A stretch of DNA of 5,617 nt from Helicobacteraceae bacterium. Lineage in GTDB: Bacteria > Campylobacterota > Campylobacteria > Campylobacterales > SZUA-545. Positions 1 through 4,943 of this stretch are shown here, one piece after another. Position 1 is the first letter of the stretch. Each line of letters opens with the position of its first letter. Position numbers and translations under genes: made by a program. Where the stretch lies: the NCBI GenBank assembly GCA_011390075.1, contig JAABTA010000074.1:1-5617 (forward strand), written 5' to 3'. The notes beneath the pieces were generated by a model that saw only the letters and a program-made list of their open reading frames with translations, was not told where the DNA came from and did not search any database.

Positions 1-75
1 ATTTGTTTGTGGGAATTTGCAAGTGGCTCACTAGACACTAAAAAGAGTGATATGGTTCAAACCCTCTATTTATAA
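1..75 (+). CDS. Possible 3' end of an unrecognised plus-strand gene (partial)
   Basis: Reading frame 1 is open from the window edge to a TAA at 73-75 and would encode the last 24 residues of a protein, ending in DMVQTLYL. The other two plus frames stop within the first 41 bases. The residue mix looks protein-like, and a gene here would be convergent with the tRNA and rodA. The stretch is too short to identify a family or to exclude chance, because a 24-codon open frame is common. A weak hairpin (AAACC at 59-63 pairing with GGTTT about 12 bases later) follows but has no T tract. Nothing else recognisable lies in positions 1-83. Confidence 0.3.
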   Translation: MCLWEFASGSLDTKKSDMVQTLYL

Positions 76-83
76 GGTTTAAA

Positions 84-160
84 TGGTGGGTTCTCAGAGA
101 TTCGAACTCTGGACCACACCGTTATGAGCGGTGTGCTCTAACCAACTGAGCTAAGAACCC
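84..160 (-). tRNA. tRNA with CAU anticodon, probably elongator tRNA-Met
   Basis: Read on the minus strand, the 77 bases fold as a complete cloverleaf. They give a 7-bp acceptor stem (GGGTTCT with AGAACCC), a GCTC/GAGC D stem, a CACCG/CGGTG anticodon stem and a CAGAG/CTCTG T stem around TTCGAAT. Discriminator A is followed by an encoded CCA (84-86). The anticodon CAT is at 124-126 in the loop CTCATAA. The first pair is G1-C72 and the anticodon stem lacks three consecutive G-C pairs, so this is not the initiator. CAU is also the gene-level anticodon of the lysidine-modified tRNA-Ile2. I favour elongator Met because the D arm and variable region resemble E. coli elongator tRNA-Met, but this is by eye. 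The first 10 bases overlap the end of rodA. Confidence 0.93.
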
Positions 161-1266
161 GTTTTGGAGCTGGAAGTATACAGAAAATTAAATCTAAAAG
201 CAAGTAAATTTTCGATTATTGCCAATAAAACTACAAAATTTATAAAGGAGCTTCCTCCGTGGCTAAAGAGTGGTAGTGGCACACCTACAACGGGAGCAAA
301 TCCGATGGTCATGGCTATATTAATGCTCATATATAAAAATAGAAGCACGGCAAAAGCTGTGATTGTTACTGAAGCGAGGTAGTCCCCTTTGACTTTATAT
401 GTAAGACTCAGCAGGTGAAGAATCAAAAATGCGTATAGCAAGATAAGAGCAAAAGCTCCGATAAAACCAAATCTCTCAACATGATAGGCAAAGATAAAAT
501 CTGAGGTAGATATTGGCAAAAATCGTAGTTGGGTTTGGGTGGCTTCCTCTTTTGGTTTGCCACTTAATCCTCCCGAGCCAATAGCAATAACAGATTGCTG
601 GACATGATAGCTTGGTTTTTCTGCAATAAAATCATGAATTCTCTTTTTTTGATAGTCATGAAGATTATCATAGACAACGGTAGAGGAGAGCCCCGCTATA
701 ATAGCGAGTGTTATCCAGATCTTTTTTTCTACTCCCACTGCTAAAAGCACAGCCCCGCCAACAAGCAATACAATAAGAGCAGTTCCAAGATCTGGCTCTT
801 TTGCAATCAGCACAAAGGGTAGAACAATATAGAAAGAGAGTTTTAGAAAATCTCTCCAGCCATAGCCTCTCTCTGGAGGCGGGTTTCTCTGTATAAGATA
901 GGCGAGCATGAGAATAAACGAGGCTTTAAAGATCTCAGAAGGCTGAATGGTTAGATCCACAAAAGGGATCTCTAGCCATCGTTGTGCCCCTAGTTTTGTC
1001 ACCCCAAAAAAATCAACCATAATAAGTAAAAAAATATTGATCCAGTAGGCAAAAGGAATGAGCCAAGTTACCTTACGAATAGGTATAAAAAAGACAACAA
1101 TAAATGCTATTACGGCAATGGTGTAGTAGACAAGCTGTTTGTTGGCCAAAAATTCATTAACCTCACCAACTAAAAAAAGAGAAGTAAGAGCCAAAGGAAG
1201 CACAAGAAAAATAAGAGGAGCATCAAAATGGTCAATAACTCTTCTGTCTAATATAAACCTTTGCAC
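151..1266 (-). CDS. rodA: Rod-shape peptidoglycan polymerase RodA (SEDS family)
   Basis: RodA is the inner-membrane SEDS glycosyltransferase that polymerises lipid II into glycan strands during cell elongation, working with the transpeptidase PBP2 in the elongasome. The 371-residue product has about ten hydrophobic segments and the family hallmarks in order: PSEIFK (109-114), KEPDLGTAL (156-164), AIGSGGLSGK (228-237) and SDFIF (255-259). Asp256 aligns with the essential Asp of E. coli RodA. The closing GVPLPLFSHGGSS block (328-340) is intact. The spacing and the QTQLRFLP segment favour RodA over FtsW. Before the catalytic Asp the sequence is PISTSDF rather than the usual PE-H-TDF, probably lineage variation. 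The start is GTG, with AAGG 11 bases upstream, a rather long spacer. The last codons (Gly-Ser-stop) are encoded by the 5' end of the downstream tRNA gene. It is transcribed divergently from bcp. Confidence 0.93.
   Translation of the reverse strand: MQRFILDRRVIDHFDAPLIFLVLPLALTSLFLVGEVNEFLANKQLVYYTIAVIAFIVVFFIPIRKVTWLIPFAYWINIFLLIMVDFFGVTKLGAQRWLEIPFVDLTIQPSEIFKASFILMLAYLIQRNPPPERGYGWRDFLKLSFYIVLPFVLIAKEPDLGTALIVLLVGGAVLLAVGVEKKIWITLAIIAGLSSTVVYDNLHDYQKKRIHDFIAEKPSYHVQQSVIAIGSGGLSGKPKEEATQTQLRFLPISTSDFIFAYHVERFGFIGAFALILLYAFLILHLLSLTYKVKGDYLASVTITAFAVLLFLYMSINIAMTIGFAPVVGVPLPLFSHGGSSFINFVVLLAIIENLLAFRFNFLYTSSSKTGS
175..203 (-). promoter_or_regulatory. Probable tRNA promoter inside the 3' end of rodA
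   Basis: On the minus strand, TTGCTT (203-198) and TATACT (180-175) are separated by exactly 17 bases, a sigma-70 arrangement with a 5/6 match at -10 and a 3/6 match at -35. The predicted start, near 168, leaves a leader of about 8 bases before the mature tRNA 5' end at 160. This would let the tRNA be made independently of rodA mRNA. It is inferred from motif and spacing only. Confidence 0.55.
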
Positions 1267-1295
1267 AATTAAAGTTACCTTATTGTTAATTTGTG

Positions 1296-1301
1296 TAAAA
1301 T
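1296..1301 (+). promoter_or_regulatory. Candidate bcp -10 box (TAAAAT)
   Basis: TAAAAT would place the bcp transcript start near 1308, about 26 bases before the ATG. It forms one half of the palindrome TAAAATTTTA (1296-1305), whose other half is the rodA -10. It lacks an exactly placed TGn extension (TG is directly adjacent), so it is weaker than the rodA element. Confidence 0.4.
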
Positions 1302-1308
1302 TTTATCA
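1300..1308 (-). promoter_or_regulatory. rodA promoter, extended -10 (TGATAAAAT)
   Basis: On the minus strand TGATAAAAT (1308-1300) is a TGn-extended -10 box. Its predicted start near 1293 gives a leader of about 27 bases before the rodA GTG. The same TGnTAAAAT core appears before gltA and htpG. No clear -35 is visible, which is usual for sigma-70 promoters in Campylobacterota. It shares bases with the opposing bcp -10. Confidence 0.5.
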
Positions 1309-1333
1309 AATTAATAATTATTAAGGATGCGCT

Positions 1334-1807
1334 ATGGTAGAAGTTGGAGAAAAGGCGAAAGAGTTTTGTCTTCCAAATCAGGACAACACAGAGATATGTC
1401 TTAGAGATCTCAAAGGAAAATGGATTGTTCTTTATTTTTATCCTAAAGACAACACCCCAGGATGCACCACCCAAGCGTGTGATTTTACACAGGCGCTTCC
1501 AGAGTACGAAGAACTAGACGCGGTTATTTTAGGGGTGAGCCCAGACTCTGTGAAAAAACATCAAAATTTTATTGCTAAAAAAGAGCTTGCAATTACCCTT
1601 TTAAGTGACGAAGATAAAAAAACTCTTCAAGATTATGGGGTATGGCAACAAAAAAAGATGTGTGGTAAAGAGTATATGGGTGTGGTGCGAACAACATACA
1701 TCATAGATCCCGATGGCAATATTGCAAAAAGGTGGGATAAAGTAAAAGCGAAAGGACATGTTGCCGTTGTGAAAGAAGAACTAAGAGCTCTTCAATCGAT
1801 CTCTTAA
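1334..1807 (+). CDS. bcp: Thiol peroxidase of the Bcp/PrxQ peroxiredoxin family
   Basis: Bcp is a cytoplasmic peroxiredoxin that reduces hydrogen peroxide and organic hydroperoxides using a cysteine thiol recycled by thioredoxin. The 157-residue protein is full length for the family. The active-site block YFYPKDNTPGCTTQAC (34-49) contains the peroxidatic Cys44 in the P-x3-T-x2-C motif. A second cysteine five residues later (Cys49) is the resolving Cys typical of atypical two-cysteine PrxQ proteins. Arg119 in GVVRTTYIID is the conserved arginine that activates the peroxidatic thiol. Cys12, Cys22 and Cys110 are extra cysteines of unknown role. The ATG is preceded by AAGGA (1323-1327) with 6 bases of spacing. 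It is divergent from rodA and 45 bases ahead of the flagellar operon; no terminator is visible after it, so some read-through is possible. Confidence 0.95.
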   Translation: MVEVGEKAKEFCLPNQDNTEICLRDLKGKWIVLYFYPKDNTPGCTTQACDFTQALPEYEELDAVILGVSPDSVKKHQNFIAKKELAITLLSDEDKKTLQDYGVWQQKKMCGKEYMGVVRTTYIIDPDGNIAKRWDKVKAKGHVAVVKEELRALQSIS

Positions 1808-1818
1808 GAATATTGTAA

Positions 1819-1824
1819 TAAAAT
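1819..1824 (+). promoter_or_regulatory. Candidate promoter of the cheX-fliN-fliO operon (TAAAAT)
   Basis: TAAAAT followed by AC lies just after the bcp stop codon and would start transcription near 1831, about 22 bases before the cheX ATG. It lacks the TGn extension seen at other promoters in the window. I do not see an RpoN (GG-N10-GC) or FliA-type motif here. Low confidence. Confidence 0.3.
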
Positions 1825-1852
1825 ACTTACATACTATTAATTAGGAGGGCAT

Positions 1853-2275
1853 ATGGCTTTAAAAAAAGCGATCATCTTAGCAACGGAACACTTTGTGCAC
1901 AATACATTAGATGTAGATCTCAATGTGTATGAAGGGAAAGTAGAGGAAGATGCCTATGCCTCTTGTATCTCTATTACAGGTGATGAGAACTATGACATTA
2001 CGATTTTCATAGGTAAAAAAAGTCTAGAGAAGATGTCAACACTGTTTCTTTTTATTGAAGATCCCGATGAAGAGACACGAAGAGATCTTGTGAACGAAAT
2101 TGCCAATGTGGTTGTTGGCAGAGCCAAGGTGGAGGCCTCAGCAAAGCTGGGTCTTCATTTTGATATTTCAACCCCTGAGTTTTTAGGAAACAATAAGAGT
2201 ATTCCTGATAATGATTTTGAAATTAACTTCTCATTTGAGAACGAAGTATTTGCAGTGGTAGGACAAAAACATTAA
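1853..2275 (+). CDS. cheX: CheX-like chemotaxis phosphatase domain protein
   Basis: This 140-residue single-domain protein fits the CheC/CheX/FliY phosphatase superfamily, which removes phosphate from CheY-P and so tunes the flagellar switch. The key sign is the E-x2-N signature in NEIANVVVGRAK (81-92), with Glu82 and Asn85 as predicted catalytic residues, followed by the conserved Gly89. The later STPEFLG segment (106-112) matches the Thr/Ser-Pro block after the catalytic helix. Only one E-x2-N motif is present, as in CheX and unlike CheC, which usually has two. The start is well supported by AGGAGG (1843-1848) 4 bases before the ATG. It is followed directly by fliN, suggesting it acts at the switch; the two together resemble the two parts of FliY. 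CheY phosphatase activity is inferred from the motif. Confidence 0.8.
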   Translation: MALKKAIILATEHFVHNTLDVDLNVYEGKVEEDAYASCISITGDENYDITIFIGKKSLEKMSTLFLFIEDPDEETRRDLVNEIANVVVGRAKVEASAKLGLHFDISTPEFLGNNKSIPDNDFEINFSFENEVFAVVGQKH

Positions 2276-2579
2276 AAAACATCAAACAATACAGAACCCT
2301 TTTGAAAAGATTCCCGACTATACGGAATTACTAGATATGGATATTGATCTTGTCTCAGATCTTGGACAGACAAACTCAACATTAAGAAACATTCTTACTC
2401 TAGAAAAAGGGTCTGTTATCGATCTTGAAAAGCCAGCTGGGGAGTCTGTGGAGGTCTATATTAATGGGCGTATTATTGGAAAAGGCGAGGTGATGGTTTT
2501 TGAAAAAAATCTAGCTATCCGTATCAATGAGATCTTAGACTCCAATGCAGTTCTTTACTTTTTTGCAAAAGAGAAGTAG
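2271..2579 (+). CDS. fliN: Flagellar motor switch protein FliN (probable ATT start)
   Basis: FliN forms, with FliM, the lower C-ring of the flagellar motor, where it binds CheY-P and helps dock export substrates. The product is essentially one SpoA/FliN C-terminal domain: SDLGQT, then LEKGSVIDLEKPAGESVEVY, NGRIIGKGEV and LAIRINEIL are all characteristic. The first in-frame ATG (2337) would give 80 residues and cut into the first strand of the domain. The open frame extends upstream with family-like residues (IPDYTELLDM) to a stop at 2259-2261. No ATG, GTG or TTG occurs in that extension. The ATT at 2271 is 7 bases after TAGGA (2259-2263), overlaps the cheX stop by one base and gives 102 residues, a normal FliN length. 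I prefer it, but the start is inferred; the gene and stop are secure. Confidence 0.85.
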   Translation: MKKHQTIQNPFEKIPDYTELLDMDIDLVSDLGQTNSTLRNILTLEKGSVIDLEKPAGESVEVYINGRIIGKGEVMVFEKNLAIRINEILDSNAVLYFFAKEK

Positions 2580-3345
2580 CTTTTTGCCAAAACTTCTTCT
2601 TTTTCTCCTTTGCCTCTCTTTTGGCTATGGTGCAAAACTTTTAGACATCAACACCTACACCAACACAAACTATACAGATCTTAAAATCTCTCTCGACGCT
2701 CCTTATACACAAAAGGTGGTTCTCTCAAAAGATGGCGAAGATCACCTCATACTTCTAAGCGGTGTAGAGGTAGCTAGGGCAAAAGAGGTAGCAAAAGAGA
2801 GCAAACGGTACAAATTTATTAGGATTTTTCCAGAGAGGAGCGGTCTGCTTTTTAAAATACGAGAAAAAGAGCAACCTCTTACTATTGATATCTCAAAATC
2901 AGAAGACAGATACACCCTGCGGATACGAATTACTGCTAGCAGTAAATATCAGCTAGGAAACTACAAAGTAGAACAAGCACAAGTAGGAGAGGATGTCCCA
3001 AATTTGGATCGCAACTATCTTATCTCTATCGGTTTTGTTGCCTTGTTGCTGCTTATTTGGATCTTGGTAAAGCTCTTGTCCAAATCCAAAAGTGGCAAAA
3101 ACTTTTTTATTAAAAGCGGAAAAACTTCCTTAAAAATAGAGGTGGAAGTGCAAAAGGTTATTGATAATCAAAATAAGATTGTGCAGATAAAACTCGCCAA
3201 TATGAACTATATTGTTTTAGTGGGACAAACGAATACGCTTTTAGATAAATTTCCAGATCCATCCTCATCTGCAAAAAAGAACATAAGTAAATTTGATACA
3301 AATTTAGAAAAAAGCCATAAGAGATTTAACTCGCTTCTTCGCTAA
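2545..3345 (+). CDS. fliO: FliO-like flagellar export membrane protein with periplasmic domain
   Basis: FliO assists assembly of the FliP/FliQ/FliR export gate of the flagellar secretion system. Visible here are an N-terminal signal peptide (hydrophobic 17-28, likely cleaved near GYGA at 27-30) and a beta-rich, probably periplasmic, region (about 31-150). A single membrane segment (158-178), a basic stretch and a cytoplasmic domain follow. In the last, KIVQIKLANMNYIVLVGQT (211-229) followed by LLDKF matches the FliO pattern. The periplasmic part has alternating strands reminiscent of AMIN domains and is much larger than in enteric FliO. The ATG at 2545 overlaps fliN by 35 bases with only a weak ribosome site. 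A TTG at 2584, 4 bases after the fliN stop and 7 after AGAGAAG, would give a neater signal peptide (MPKLLLFLLCLSFGYGA). Position right after fliN supports the call; overall sequence similarity in this family is low. Confidence 0.65.
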   Translation: MQFFTFLQKRSSFLPKLLLFLLCLSFGYGAKLLDINTYTNTNYTDLKISLDAPYTQKVVLSKDGEDHLILLSGVEVARAKEVAKESKRYKFIRIFPERSGLLFKIREKEQPLTIDISKSEDRYTLRIRITASSKYQLGNYKVEQAQVGEDVPNLDRNYLISIGFVALLLLIWILVKLLSKSKSGKNFFIKSGKTSLKIEVEVQKVIDNQNKIVQIKLANMNYIVLVGQTNTLLDKFPDPSSSAKKNISKFDTNLEKSHKRFNSLLR

Positions 3346-3373
3346 TATGGTAAGCGGGAAGAACAATTTTTTT
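3335..3373 (+). terminator. Rho-independent terminator of the cheX-fliN-fliO operon
   Basis: TTCTTCGCT (3335-3343) pairs with AGCG plus AAGAA (3353-3363) with a two-base GG bulge, giving nine pairs around a 9-base loop. A run of seven T follows at 3367-3373 after a CAA spacer. The stem includes the last fliO codons and the first base of its stop codon. Confidence 0.6.
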
Positions 3374-3409
3374 AAACTTTATAAATTTAGAGTAAAAAAT
3401 CATCTGTTT

Positions 3410-3418
3410 TGGTAAAAT
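3410..3418 (+). promoter_or_regulatory. Candidate gltA promoter, extended -10 (TGGTAAAAT)
   Basis: TGGTAAAAT has the same TGnTAAAAT form as the predicted rodA and htpG promoters and sits in an AT-rich stretch. A start near 3425 would leave a leader of about 110 bases before gltA. It lies inside the left arm of the 3411-3444 dyad. A nearer alternative is TATATT at 3478-3483, with TG directly before it, which would give a leader of about 45 bases; both may be used. Confidence 0.4.
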
Positions 3419-3444
3419 TTGGATAAATTTACTTAAATTTTACC
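3411..3444. repeat. 34-bp interrupted dyad upstream of gltA
   Basis: GGTAAAATTT (3411-3420) is perfectly complemented by AAATTTTACC (3435-3444), and the palindrome TAAATTTA (3424-3431) sits on the same centre, 3427.5. Only the three base pairs between arm and core fail to match. No T tract follows, so it is not a typical terminator. It covers the predicted gltA -10 box and could be an operator; the bound protein is unknown. Confidence 0.55.
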
Positions 3445-3534
3445 GTTGGTTTTGGTAACTATTAAACAATTCTTATGTATATTAATTACAATAAAAATTA
3501 AATAGTAGCTAATTACAAAACAGGAGGAAAACAG

Positions 3535-4803
3535 ATGGCATCATTTACTTTAACCGACAATCAATCAGGAAAGTCTGCTGAATTTCCAGTGCTAGACTCA
3601 GTCTTGGGCTCAAATGTTATAGATATCTCAAAACTACATAAAGAGTTTGGCGTATACACCCTTGATAACGGTCTAAGCATGACAGGAAGTTGTGAATCAA
3701 AAATTACTTATATTGATGGTAATAAAGGAGAGCTCCTTTATAGAGGTTATCCAATCGAAGAGCTAGCAGAGAAGAAAAATTATGTTGAAGTTATTCATCT
3801 TATTTTAACAGGGGAGCTTCCATCGCAAGAGGAGTACACAGTTTTCGAAAGAGATATGAGACAAAAAAGATTTCCCCACGAAGGCATAAAAAAGATCTTT
3901 AATGCCTTTCCAGATAGTGCCCACCCAATGGCAATGATGTCTTCAGCTGTATCGGCTTTGAGTGCTTTTCATCATCGTCATTTAGATGTGAGTAGCGATG
4001 AGGAGTATAGAGAGATGTCACAAAGGGTGGTTGCAAAAATGCCTACAATTGCTGCTTATACCTTTAGACACTCTATGGGCTATCCACTGATTTTTCCAGA
4101 TATGGATAGATATTTCTCAGAAAACTTCCTCTACATGCTCCGAGCATTCCCAACAGGAAAAACAGAGATTAAAGATGTAGAGATTAAATGTATGGACGCT
4201 ATCTTTACACTTCATGCAGAGCACGAACAAAACGCTTCTACAACTACCGTAAGAGGTGTGGGGTCTACAAGTGCGCACCCATACGCTGCGATTGTTGCTG
4301 GTATTAATGCTCTTTGGGGGAAAGCTCACGGTGGCGCTAATGAGTCTGTTATCTCACAACTAGAGATGATTGGTAGTGTGGAAAATGTTGATAAATATAT
4401 CGCAAAAGCGAAAGATTCCAATGATGAGTTTAGACTCATGGGTTTTGGACACAGAGTCTATAAAAACTTTGATCCAAGAGCTAAGGTGCTTAAAAAGTTA
4501 AGAGACGAGCTAAGAGATGAGCTTGGTGTCAACTCTAAACTGATTGAAATTGCCAATAGAATTGAGGAGATTGCTTTAACGGATGAGTATTTTGTGAGCA
4601 GAAACCTCTATCCAAATATCGATTTCTACTCAGGCACAATTTTTGAAGCGTTAGGGATTAAAAAGAGTATGTTTACTCCAATTTTTGTAATCGGTAGAAC
4701 CGTTGGCTGGGTTGCACAACTTATTGAACAAAGAAGAGATCCAAAAGCAAAAATCGTCAGACCAAGACAGAGATATATTGGTCCAGGAAAAAGACACCTT
4801 TAG
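3535..4803 (+). CDS. gltA: Citrate synthase (type II GltA family)
   Basis: GltA condenses acetyl-CoA with oxaloacetate to give citrate and CoA in the cytoplasm. In Campylobacterota it can feed an oxidative or branched TCA cycle. The 422-residue length and layout match Gram-negative hexameric citrate synthases of the E. coli type. The three catalytic residues are visible: His265 in KAHGGANES, His306 in GFGHRVYKN and Asp363 in NIDFYSGTI, each at the E. coli position. The substrate-binding arginines in GRTVGW (387-392) and near VRPRQRYIGP (408-417) are present, and the N-terminal beta-sheet domain typical of this group is complete. The position of the reactive Cys near the E. coli NADH site holds Pro206/Thr207 here, so NADH inhibition cannot be assumed. 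AGGAGG (3522-3527) lies 7 bases before the ATG. It appears monocistronic, with its own promoter region and terminator. Confidence 0.97.
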   Translation: MASFTLTDNQSGKSAEFPVLDSVLGSNVIDISKLHKEFGVYTLDNGLSMTGSCESKITYIDGNKGELLYRGYPIEELAEKKNYVEVIHLILTGELPSQEEYTVFERDMRQKRFPHEGIKKIFNAFPDSAHPMAMMSSAVSALSAFHHRHLDVSSDEEYREMSQRVVAKMPTIAAYTFRHSMGYPLIFPDMDRYFSENFLYMLRAFPTGKTEIKDVEIKCMDAIFTLHAEHEQNASTTTVRGVGSTSAHPYAAIVAGINALWGKAHGGANESVISQLEMIGSVENVDKYIAKAKDSNDEFRLMGFGHRVYKNFDPRAKVLKKLRDELRDELGVNSKLIEIANRIEEIALTDEYFVSRNLYPNIDFYSGTIFEALGIKKSMFTPIFVIGRTVGWVAQLIEQRRDPKAKIVRPRQRYIGPGKRHL

Positions 4804-4821
4804 AAAATTTTTTTTGACTAC

Positions 4822-4853
4822 AAAGGGCTAGGGTAAAACTTGGCCCTTTTTTT
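4822..4853 (+). terminator. Rho-independent terminator of gltA
   Basis: AAAGGGC (4822-4828) pairs with GCCCTTT (4843-4849) around a 14-base loop, and the 3' arm runs into seven T (4847-4853). It begins 18 bases after the gltA stop codon and separates gltA from htpG. Confidence 0.85.
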
Positions 4854-4864
4854 ATGCCTGCATA

Positions 4865-4891
4865 TTAGCACTTTAAGAGTTTATTTGCTAA
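4865..4891. promoter_or_regulatory. CIRCE-like inverted repeat over the htpG promoter
   Basis: The HrcA operator CIRCE is TTAGCACTC-N9-GAGTGCTAA. Here the sequence is TTAGCACTT-N9-ATTTGCTAA: the left arm matches 8 of 9 bases, the right arm 6 of 9, and the total length (27 bp) and spacing are exact. The right arm overlaps the htpG -10 box, so bound repressor would block RNA polymerase. The degenerate right arm partly coincides with the promoter consensus, which lowers confidence. Confidence 0.4.
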
Positions 4892-4894
4892 AAT
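4886..4894 (+). promoter_or_regulatory. htpG promoter, extended -10 (TGCTAAAAT)
   Basis: TGCTAAAAT is a TGn-extended -10 with an upstream TTTAAG (4872-4877) in the phased AT-rich pattern typical of Campylobacterota sigma-70 promoters. Predicted start near 4901, leaving a leader of about 43 bases. Confidence 0.6.
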
Positions 4895-4943
4895 ACGCTT
4901 CAAACATTGATATATACAGACTAAAGTATTCAAAGGAGATAAA

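Noticed and set aside
50..72. GGTTCAAACC stretch resembling a tRNA T loop
   Set aside because: The flanking bases do not form a 5-bp T stem and no acceptor or anticodon arm can be found nearby.
164..382. Plus-strand open frame opposite the 3' end of rodA
   Set aside because: It is antisense to a clearly conserved RodA segment and has no ribosome site; likewise 1139-1324 plus, 1286-1474 minus and 4117-4329 minus oppose real genes.
2261..2276. Programmed +1 frameshift from cheX into fliN, giving a FliY-like fusion
   Set aside because: The FliN frame is open here and a +1 shift would join the proteins, but the only A run is five bases and the CAT-TAA context is not a known shift site. ATT initiation explains the arrangement more simply.
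3411..3444. Dyad before gltA read as a second terminator for fliO
   Set aside because: The hairpin is AT-rich and lacks a following T run, and a better terminator exists at 3335-3373.
4861..4900. HspR (HAIR-type) operator before htpG
   Set aside because: No CTTGAGT-N7-ACTCAAG-like pattern is present; the CIRCE spacing fits better.
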